DNA from: an uncultured Oscillochloris sp.
Lineage (GTDB): Bacteria; Chloroflexota; Chloroflexia; Chloroflexales; Chloroflexaceae
Assembly (NCBI GenBank): GCA_903877945.1
Contig: CAIRFY010000044.1
Span: 1 to 19,798 of the forward strand
Reading direction: 5' to 3'
DNA length: 19,798 bases
Part shown: positions 14,526 to 19,798 of the stretch, piece by piece
How the letters are laid out: every line of letters starts with the position of its first letter
How positions within the stretch are numbered: position 1 is the stretch's first letter
Translations under genes and position numbers: made by a program
The notes under the pieces: model-generated
The model's input: only the letters and a program-made list of their open reading frames with translations
Told to the model about the DNA's origin: nothing
The model's database searches: none

Positions 14526-15629
14526 TTACCGGCGTCGGCGCAGGGGCAGCCGACGCATCAGCCGCATCACCAGGCCATGCTCCACCGCCTCCAGCGCCAG
14601 ACGAGCGGCTCGGGCCTGTCCATCAAGCCAGTTCACCCGCCGTTCCAAATCGGCGATCTGCGCATCGCGCTGGGCCAGGACTGTCTGAAGCCTCGCAATC
14701 TGGTCGTCGCGCTGGGATAACGACGCCATCTGGCCGTGTATCTGCGCGGCTTGGTCGCCCGCCAGCCGCATGCCGTGGAGCTGGATCGCCCAGGTGGCCA
14801 GATCCCGCCAGCCCGCCGTGTCCGTGTCCGCTGGGGAGATCGTTGGCGCGACGGCGGTGGACACCGCGTCGAGCCAGTCGCTGCGGCCATCGGACTCCAC
14901 CACCCAAACATGGCGGTAGCTTGGCTCACGCCGCTCGGCGGCGACGAGAAACTGGTTATAGTAGCGGTCGAGCTGGTCGTGCAGATCAAGATCAGCGAAA
15001 AGGCGCGTGTGTTTAGCGAGCATCATCGCCAGCCATGCGTGAACATAGCCGACCGGGTAGGTGCGGTAGCGACGCCCAAGGCTATCGAGCAACCCGGAGG
15101 TGAGGGCGCGATCTGGTAGCCCGTACTGGCTATGCTCGGCAAGCTGGGGCTGGGTAACGCGCAGTTCCGCTTGAATATAGCCCTGGAGCAGCGCCTCGGC
15201 GGCCACTGTCGGCGGCTCGTTGAAGGGTGCTGCCAAGATAACCCCGTGGCGAGTCACGCGCAGCAGTTCGCCCCAGAAAGCTGCCCGATCCGGCGCAGGA
15301 ACATGCTCAAGCGTATCGCACGAGATAACCATGTCGAACGTGCGGTCGGCGAAGGCGATGCCCCGGCCATCACCGCGCACATAGCCAGGGAGATCGCAGG
15401 CTGGCATATCGAGGACGGTTACATCGTCGGCGGGAAGAAAGAGCTGGGCCGGCAGGATCGTCTCACCGCGCCGGGTCACTGCCAGGCCGCCGACATCGAG
15501 CACACGCAGCCGTGGGCCAAGCAGCGGGCGGGCCGCATCAAGGATCTCGCGGATCAGCCGGTAGCGCCCATACTGGTCAAACGGCAGCCGTAAGAGTGCG
15601 TCATTGGTTGTGAACACATGGTTATCCAT
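14526..15629 (-). CDS. SAM-dependent class I methyltransferase with C-terminal coiled-coil tail
   Basis: 367 aa. Motif I LRVLDVGG (41-48), acidic residue of motif II in VTVLDMPA (Asp74), and FDMVISCDTLEHVP (98-111) define a class I SAM methyltransferase of the Methyltransf_11 type. The region RHGVILAAPFNEPP is the post-I strand. From about 290 the chain becomes a coiled coil (SQRDDQIARLQTVLAQRDAQIADLERRV) and ends in the basic stretch GLVMRLMRRLPLRRRR. Linkage to a glycosyltransferase suggests that it methylates a sugar or a glycan end, but this is inference. The ATG at 15629 is preferred over the TTG at 15644; neither has a strong ribosome site. A repeat element separates it from the TrmB-like gene upstream. 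Confidence 0.8.
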   Translation of the reverse strand: MDNHVFTTNDALLRLPFDQYGRYRLIREILDAARPLLGPRLRVLDVGGLAVTRRGETILPAQLFLPADDVTVLDMPACDLPGYVRGDGRGIAFADRTFDMVISCDTLEHVPAPDRAAFWGELLRVTRHGVILAAPFNEPPTVAAEALLQGYIQAELRVTQPQLAEHSQYGLPDRALTSGLLDSLGRRYRTYPVGYVHAWLAMMLAKHTRLFADLDLHDQLDRYYNQFLVAAERREPSYRHVWVVESDGRSDWLDAVSTAVAPTISPADTDTAGWRDLATWAIQLHGMRLAGDQAAQIHGQMASLSQRDDQIARLQTVLAQRDAQIADLERRVNWLDGQARAARLALEAVEHGLVMRLMRRLPLRRRR

Positions 15630-15677
15630 AAATGGTAGATCCAATACGTTTTGAATGACGATTCTGTCGCCGGTCAG

Positions 15678-15786
15678 CCCTCACCCCCCAACCCCCTCTC
15701 CCTGAACGGGAGAGGGGGAGTCGGATGCGTCCTGCTGCGGAGGAATCTCCCCTCTCCCCGTGAGGGAGAGGCTCAGGGGGTGAGGG
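15678..15786 (-). repeat. Double-hairpin interspersed element, copy 4
   Basis: On the minus strand it reads CCCTCACCCCCTGAGCCTC, hairpin, TCCGCAGCAGGACGCATCCGA spacer, second hairpin and GGGGGGTGAGGG, matching copies 1 and 3. It begins directly beside the stop codon of the TrmB-like gene (15788-15790). On its other side, TACGTTTTGAATGACG near 15645-15660 and CTGTCGCCGGTCAGCCCTCAC look like a diverged version of the flank of copy 3. Confidence 0.85.
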
Positions 15787-15787
15787 G

Positions 15788-16468
15788 CTACAGACGTACA
15801 TGCTCAAGCTCGGCGCGCAGGATGGGGCGACCCCTGTCCTCCCAGCGGCGGTGGTAGTGTGACTTGAGCAGATCGGTGAGAGCGATCTCGTGCTCAGCGG
15901 GGTCGCGCAGGCGCAGGCCGGGGGCGACGGGCAACAGGCGCAGCAGCTCAGCGTAGAGATCCTCGTGGTCGGTGATGAAGCTGAAGGTGCCGCTGGGGGC
16001 CAGGGTGCGCTGCATGTGCTGGAGCAGGGTCGGAGAGATCATGCGCTGCTTACGATGACGGTTGCGCATCAGCGGGGCCGGGAAGTGGACGTAGGCTGTC
16101 CGCAGCGCCCCGGCGGGAATGCGTCCGTAGAGCATGAGCATGTCGCTCTGGAGAAAGCGCAGGTTGGACAGCCCACGACTTGCCGCCACCTCCACAGCGC
16201 GGTAGAGCGGCTTCAGGGAGATGTCTATCCCCAGGTAGTTGGCTTCGGGGCGAGCGGCGGCCAGGGCGCAGACCAACTCGCCAGTGGCGCAGCCCATGTC
16301 GATCTCTAGCGGCCGGTCGTTGCCGAAGAGTCCCGGCGAGCTGATCGGCGGGAAGGCGTCGGGGTTATGATAAAAATCGTGACCCGGCCAGATCAGCAGG
16401 TAGTGTGCGCCCACCTCGGGCGAGGGTGGCGACACCTGGAGCCGGGCGGGGTAGCGTCCGCGTCCCAT
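15788..16468 (-). CDS. trmB: TrmB-like tRNA (guanine-N7-)-methyltransferase family protein, active-site variant
   Basis: 226 aa, the normal TrmB length. SAM motif I is EIDMGCATGE (55-64), then NYLGIDISLKPLYRAV (78-92) and LRFLQSDM (103-110). Family landmarks follow: VHFPAPLMRNRHRKQR (127-142, consensus FPDPWxKxRHxKRR), FITDHEDL (164-171) and SHYHRRWEDRGRPILR (203-218, consensus TxYExRFxxxGxPIxR). His138 and Asp167 are kept. The consensus Asp is Ala131, the Thr is Ser203 and the Glu is His206. TrmB normally makes m7G46 in the tRNA variable loop; whether this variant is active is uncertain. The ATG at 16468 follows AAGGTG. The gene is 42 nt after the glycosidase gene on the same strand. Confidence 0.8.
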   Translation of the reverse strand: MGRGRYPARLQVSPPSPEVGAHYLLIWPGHDFYHNPDAFPPISSPGLFGNDRPLEIDMGCATGELVCALAAARPEANYLGIDISLKPLYRAVEVAASRGLSNLRFLQSDMLMLYGRIPAGALRTAYVHFPAPLMRNRHRKQRMISPTLLQHMQRTLAPSGTFSFITDHEDLYAELLRLLPVAPGLRLRDPAEHEIALTDLLKSHYHRRWEDRGRPILRAELEHVRL

Positions 16469-16510
16469 CAGATCACCTTATCGTTCTTGCCGCTGGCCTG
16501 GCGCAGCATC

Positions 16511-17953
16511 CTATGAAGCCCAGTAGGCTGGCTGGTCGGTGGCGTACACCAGGAGGGCACCGGGAGGCAGGGTATCGTGGAGGACGCCATGGTCGAGTGC
16601 GGGAATAGGCATACGGGGCACAGAGAGCGCGGTGGTGGGCAGAGGTGCCTTTGGGTCAAGTACGTAGCGGCCCAGGCCCGAGCGAATGCGCAGGCCGCCC
16701 AGGTTAAGGGCCAGGTGCACCGGGGTGTCGGCCACGTTGTACGCAATCACCTCCAAATCACCGTCGGCTCCGGCAAGAACCGCCACGCGCAAACCGGGAC
16801 ACTGCTCATGGTCGCAGCTATGAGCGTAGGCGGCGGCGGCGGCGGGCAGGTGGGCGGCCATCATCTGCCAAACGTAGTAGGCTGGCTTCAGCGCGTAGCC
16901 GCTATCGTAGACGCCCCACAGGCCCCAGGCGGGCATGTTCTTTGTGTTGTAGATCTGATCCTGCACATTCCATACTGCCAGGGCGGCCAGACCGTGGTTT
17001 ATTCCGTCGATGGCGAAGAGTGGCAGCGAACGCCAGTCATCGTTTTTAGCCGTCAGTTCGCCAAACTCGGTGAGCCAGATCTGCTTCCCACTCGGTCCGA
17101 TCACAGATGCCAGACGATCCACCGCAGCAATGAATCCGGACTCCAGCGGTGCGGCGGCATAGTAGTGAAAATCGTACAGGTCAAGGAGCGGGTCGAGGTT
17201 CGGCGTGTTATGCGCGATCAGCAGTTCTTCGACAAAGCTATCGGGGCCGAAGACCGCTACCCGGTGAGCCAGACCTGCGCGCCCAATCTGCTGGCGCAGC
17301 AGTCCAAAGGGCCGCAGCAGACGGCTGGGATCGATGCCGGCCAATTCGTTTGGCCCGCCCACATAGGCCACATTGGTAAAGGAGATGCCAGAGCCGTCTA
17401 GTCCGTAGAGGTGACGGAGCAAGTCTACCACCAGCGTAGCCCAGCGCTCCTCGTGGGCCACGTCAGGGAAAGGGATCGCCGGTCGCAGCTCGCTGTCCTT
17501 ATCCAGAGCTGGGTCAGCGGAGAGCCAGGGTGGTAGCGACCAGATTGTCAGCATAACCCGAGTGCCAGCGATGCGATGAACGGTCAGGTTATCGTAGAGC
17601 GCACGCATGGCAGGGCTATCCCAGTTGTAGCCATCGGCTGTAGGTGCGAACCAGCTCACATCAATAAACTTGCGCACAAAGGGCATGGCGAGAGCGCGCA
17701 GGCGTGGGTTGACATACGTGGTGATGTCAGCGGGGACGTGCGCGCCAGATGCACGGTTCGGCTCGCTCCAGAGCAGATTGCTATCATCCTGTGCGCCCAG
17801 GCCAACGAAGCCACCGCCTAGTGTGAGCGTCTGGGCCGGGTTGACCTGCACGCTGATGGTACGTGTGGGGCGGGCCTGGATCGGCTGAACGCAGAGAGCC
17901 GACAAGCAGAGCAAAAAAATCAGCGCATGGCGCAGACTGTAGGAGCGGAACAT
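16511..17953 (-). CDS. Secreted glycoside hydrolase, clan GH-A (TIM barrel)
   Basis: 480 aa. An N-terminal signal peptide (hydrophobic about 9-22, cleavage near IQA-RP) indicates export. The body looks like a retaining (beta/alpha)8 glycosidase. The acid/base candidate is Glu203 in YVGGPNELAG (Asn-Glu after strand 4). The nucleophile candidate is Glu296 in IWLTEFGE (strand 7), 93 residues later, as expected for clan GH-A. A C-terminal beta domain (about 375-480) resembles the accessory sandwich of GH30, GH39 or GH51 enzymes. The exact family and substrate cannot be assigned by eye. The ATG at 17953 follows GAGGT; the upstream TTG at 17968 is less likely. The gene has its own promoter and is divergent from the channel gene. 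Confidence 0.8.
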   Translation of the reverse strand: MFRSYSLRHALIFLLCLSALCVQPIQARPTRTISVQVNPAQTLTLGGGFVGLGAQDDSNLLWSEPNRASGAHVPADITTYVNPRLRALAMPFVRKFIDVSWFAPTADGYNWDSPAMRALYDNLTVHRIAGTRVMLTIWSLPPWLSADPALDKDSELRPAIPFPDVAHEERWATLVVDLLRHLYGLDGSGISFTNVAYVGGPNELAGIDPSRLLRPFGLLRQQIGRAGLAHRVAVFGPDSFVEELLIAHNTPNLDPLLDLYDFHYYAAAPLESGFIAAVDRLASVIGPSGKQIWLTEFGELTAKNDDWRSLPLFAIDGINHGLAALAVWNVQDQIYNTKNMPAWGLWGVYDSGYALKPAYYVWQMMAAHLPAAAAAYAHSCDHEQCPGLRVAVLAGADGDLEVIAYNVADTPVHLALNLGGLRIRSGLGRYVLDPKAPLPTTALSVPRMPIPALDHGVLHDTLPPGALLVYATDQPAYWAS

Positions 17954-17985
17954 AGCGCGATACCTCAATAGGTGAGCGTCTGCGC

Positions 17986-18013
17986 ATCATACCATAGGGC
18001 GGAACCTTGGCAG
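17986..18013 (-). promoter_or_regulatory. Promoter for the glycosidase gene
   Basis: On the minus strand CTGCCA (18008-18013), a 16-nt spacer and TATGAT (17986-17991), preceded by TGG, make an extended -10 promoter. Transcription would begin near 17979, about 25 nt before the ATG at 17953. The -35 lies 6 nt from the -10 of the divergent channel promoter, so the two could interfere. Confidence 0.55.
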
Positions 18014-18019
18014 ACAGGG

Positions 18020-18025
18020 TATAAT
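18020..18025 (+). promoter_or_regulatory. -10 element for the mechanosensitive channel gene
   Basis: A perfect TATAAT. No good -35 is found 16-18 nt upstream. Transcription from near 18032 would leave about 42 nt before the GTG start at 18074. This excludes the longer in-frame extension to 17972. Confidence 0.55.
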
Positions 18026-18073
18026 TCCAAGGCAACCCGCCGCTCCTGTAGCCCAGACTTGAAGGTACGCTCT

Positions 18074-19591
18074 GTGTTTCAGACACTCGCACCTCTCACC
18101 GCACTCGTGCCCATGGTGATCGCCGCCGGGATCGTACTTCTTTTACTCGTGATTCGCCGCTTGCTGCACTACTCGCCACGTCTGCGCGCCCTTAGTCTGA
18201 TCTACCTGACCGCCACCGCCCTGCTCGGCGCGGCCCTGCTGCTCAACGGCGAGGGGCTGCTGCCCGAGGGCTGGCCACGCGACCTGCTGATCACCACGCT
18301 GATGGTGGTCTGGGGCTACATCGCCTTCGATCTGCTTGAAGATCTGCTGATCGAGCGCGCCCTGATGCGTCGGGGCGTGCCGGTGCCGCGTCTGGCCCGC
18401 GACATCCTACGCGGGCTGGCCCTGATCGCCCTGACCATTGTCAGTGTCAACCAGATCTTCGGTGTGCCGCTCAACTCTCTGGTGATCTCATCCACTGTTG
18501 TCTCGGCGGTAATCGGTCTGTCCCTCCAGGATCTACTCAAAAATGTGGTGGCCGGGATCGCCCTTCAGGTGGAGCGGCCCTTCGCACCTGGCGACTGGCT
18601 GCTCTTTGGCGACCAGACCGCCAAGGTGCTGGAGATGAGCTGGCGGGCCACGCGGATGGTGACAGTGGACAATACCCACATCATTGTGCCCAATGCGAAC
18701 TTGGCCCAGGCCCAACTTGCCAACTACACACTGAACTCGCCCATCCAGGCACTGCATGTGCAGATCACCCTCGATCCTGACCACCCGCCGAACGAGGTCA
18801 AGCAGGTGCTGGCTGCCGCCGCCCGTGCCGCCGAAGGTGTCCTGAGCGAACCGGCACCGGGCATCCGTCTGATCGCCTACGGCGAGTATAGCGTGACCTA
18901 CGACATTAAGTTCTGGATGCGCGGCTTCGACCGCTACGTCGAAACACGTGACGCGGTGATGACCAGCGTCTGGTACTATGTGCGGCGAGCCGAATTTCGC
19001 CTGCCGACGCCGCCACGCGAGTTATACATGCACCCGGACGACCCGCGCCAGCGGGCCGATGACGAGGCCCGCGAACTGGAGCGGGCATCCTCTGCCCTGG
19101 CCGCCGTCGATCTCTTCAGTCTGCTTGGCCCTGAGGAATTGACGACGTTGGCGAAGCACGCGAAACGGCAGGTCTATGCGCGGGGCGAGGTACTGGTACG
19201 CCAGGGTGACATGGATGACACGCTCTATGTGGTGCGCCACGGGCGGGTGCGCGTTGAGGCCGCAGATGATGCGGGTAGTGCGGTGGTGGTGGTGAACGAA
19301 CTGGGCGCAGGTGATTTCTTCGGCGAACTGGCTCTGCTCACGGGCCTGCCCCGACGGGCCACGGTGATCGCGGTCGAGGATACCGAGACCCTGCTGGTGC
19401 GGCGCTATGCCATCGGCCCGCTGATCGAGCGCAACCCGGCTCTGGCCGAGGGCCTCAGCGCCGTACTTGAGCGTCGGGTAATCCAGCGTCAGAGCGCCCT
19501 CGCGGCCACGACAGTTGTTGCTGCCGCAACCGAGATGAGCCAGCCCAACCTGCTCGGGCGGATCAGGAACCTGTTTGGGCTGGTGGGGTGA
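18074..19591 (+). CDS. MscS-family mechanosensitive channel with C-terminal cyclic-nucleotide-binding domain
   Basis: 505 aa from GTG 18074, which has GAAGG 8 nt upstream. About five hydrophobic helices occupy residues 5-175. The last is the pore helix region SLVISSTVVSAVIGLSLQDLLKNVVAGIAL, followed by the MscS beta-domain hallmark VERPFAPGDWLLFGDQTAKVLEMSWRATRMVTVDNTHIIVPNANLA. After the cytosolic alpha/beta part (about 245-325), residues about 350-475 are a CNBD: LFSLLGPEELTTLAKHAKRQVYARGEVLVRQGDMDDTLY, then GDFFGELALLTGLPRRATVIA, the phosphate-binding-cassette region with FGE and an Arg. MscS channels open on membrane tension; MscS proteins with a CNBD belong to the bacterial cyclic-nucleotide-gated (bCNG) group. 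Ligand identity and tension sensitivity are not visible from sequence. Confidence 0.9.
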   Translation: MFQTLAPLTALVPMVIAAGIVLLLLVIRRLLHYSPRLRALSLIYLTATALLGAALLLNGEGLLPEGWPRDLLITTLMVVWGYIAFDLLEDLLIERALMRRGVPVPRLARDILRGLALIALTIVSVNQIFGVPLNSLVISSTVVSAVIGLSLQDLLKNVVAGIALQVERPFAPGDWLLFGDQTAKVLEMSWRATRMVTVDNTHIIVPNANLAQAQLANYTLNSPIQALHVQITLDPDHPPNEVKQVLAAAARAAEGVLSEPAPGIRLIAYGEYSVTYDIKFWMRGFDRYVETRDAVMTSVWYYVRRAEFRLPTPPRELYMHPDDPRQRADDEARELERASSALAAVDLFSLLGPEELTTLAKHAKRQVYARGEVLVRQGDMDDTLYVVRHGRVRVEAADDAGSAVVVVNELGAGDFFGELALLTGLPRRATVIAVEDTETLLVRRYAIGPLIERNPALAEGLSAVLERRVIQRQSALAATTVVAAATEMSQPNLLGRIRNLFGLVG

Positions 19592-19609
19592 GGGCCGTCA
19601 CAGCGTAAG

Positions 19610-19635
19610 GCATGGTTCAACCCAGCCTGACAGTT
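19610..19635. repeat. Fragment of the second palindromic family
   Basis: GCATGGTTCAACCCAGCCTG continuing into ACAGTT matches the reverse complement of 7595-7620 with two mismatches in 26 bp. Only one arm is present here; the 62-bp repeats follow shortly after. Confidence 0.65.
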
Positions 19636-19678
19636 CAGCGACGAAACGATGACGCGGTGAGGCGCTCCGTATCGCCTC

Positions 19679-19798
19679 ATCGCCTCGTCGCATCCTCGCC
19701 TCATCTTGGCGGGGACGCGATGAGGCGAGGATGCGATAGCATCGCCTCGTCGCATCCTCGCCTCATCTTGGCGGGGAGGCGAGGATGTGATAGCATCG
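19679..19798. repeat. 62-bp palindromic tandem repeat running off the window
   Basis: The first unit (19679-19740) starts ATCGCCTCGTCGCATCCTCG and ends GATGCGATAGC. The second (19741-19794) has the same start and end but lacks 8 bp in the middle (GCGATGAG region), and a third begins with ATCG at the edge. Within a unit CGCATCCTCGCCTCAT is inverted as ATGAGGCGAGGATGCG, so each unit is a hairpin. No coding pattern is seen after the channel stop at 19591. Confidence 0.85.

Noticed and set aside
16577..17401. 274-codon plus-strand frame inside the glycosidase gene
   Set aside because: Antisense to a gene with signal peptide and catalytic residues; no recognisable domain and no ribosome site.
19489..19755. 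Minus-strand frame across the channel 3' end and the terminal repeats
   Set aside because: Its N-terminal half is translated tandem repeat and the rest is antisense to the channel.
19679..19798. 62-bp repeats as a CRISPR array or a plasmid origin iteron set
   Set aside because: The units are adjacent with no unique spacers, and no cas or replication gene is nearby.

Overview
The window is high-GC bacterial DNA that most resembles a filamentous anoxygenic phototroph relative in the Chloroflexota (Chloroflexales: Chloroflexus, Oscillochloris or Chloroploca type). This is inferred from the Chloroflexota-type 'TGH...QYFER.R.E.HPE' repeats in the L,D-transpeptidase, the large secreted beta-domain proteins, the serine/threonine kinase, and the many short G/C-rich palindromic elements between genes. 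No rRNA, tRNA, CRISPR array, integrase or transposase was seen.

Layout. 1-290 (-): start of a UvrD/Rep-type SF1 helicase, cut by the window edge. 597-2639 (+): membrane-tethered Ser/Thr kinase with DnaJ-like CxxCxGxG zinc motifs. 3006-6554 (+): very large secreted Calx-beta/cadherin-like/CARDB protein. 6648-7424 (+): small secreted, membrane-anchored protein with an LPDTA motif. 7719-8903 (-): L,D-transpeptidase with two Chloroflexota surface repeats. 9285-10389 (+): prfB (RF2) with a classic +1 programmed frameshift, coupled to a membrane-anchored gluzincin metalloprotease (10398-11771). 11882-12379 (+): HIT-family AP4A phosphorylase-like protein. 12534-12905 (-): stand-alone CheY-like receiver. 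13104-17953 (-): a run of glycosyltransferase, SAM methyltransferase, TrmB-like protein and secreted clan GH-A glycosidase (transcription order is the reverse). 18074-19591 (+): MscS-type channel with a C-terminal cyclic-nucleotide-binding domain, divergent from the glycosidase gene.

Common threads. Much of the window concerns the envelope: surface proteins, peptidoglycan cross-linking, glycan synthesis and cleavage, a membrane protease, an osmotic channel and a membrane kinase. Housekeeping genes (prfB, trmB-like, HIT) are interleaved. The glycosyltransferase and the methyltransferase are 6 nt apart and end in a similar coiled-coil plus basic tail, so they may act on the same surface glycan.

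Intergenic DNA is unusually structured. One ~100-bp double-hairpin element occurs four times, and one copy sits inside 15-bp inverted repeats and 16-bp direct repeats like a MITE. There is a second palindromic family (7514-7607, with a fragment at 19610), a 7-bp tandem array at 12468-12522, and a 62-bp palindromic tandem repeat running off the right edge. I see no single cluster that is clearly a new defence or biosynthetic system. The best candidates for a second look are the kinase-zinc-finger fusion, the TrmB-like protein lacking consensus residues, the shared glycosyltransferase/methyltransferase tail, and the repeat families.
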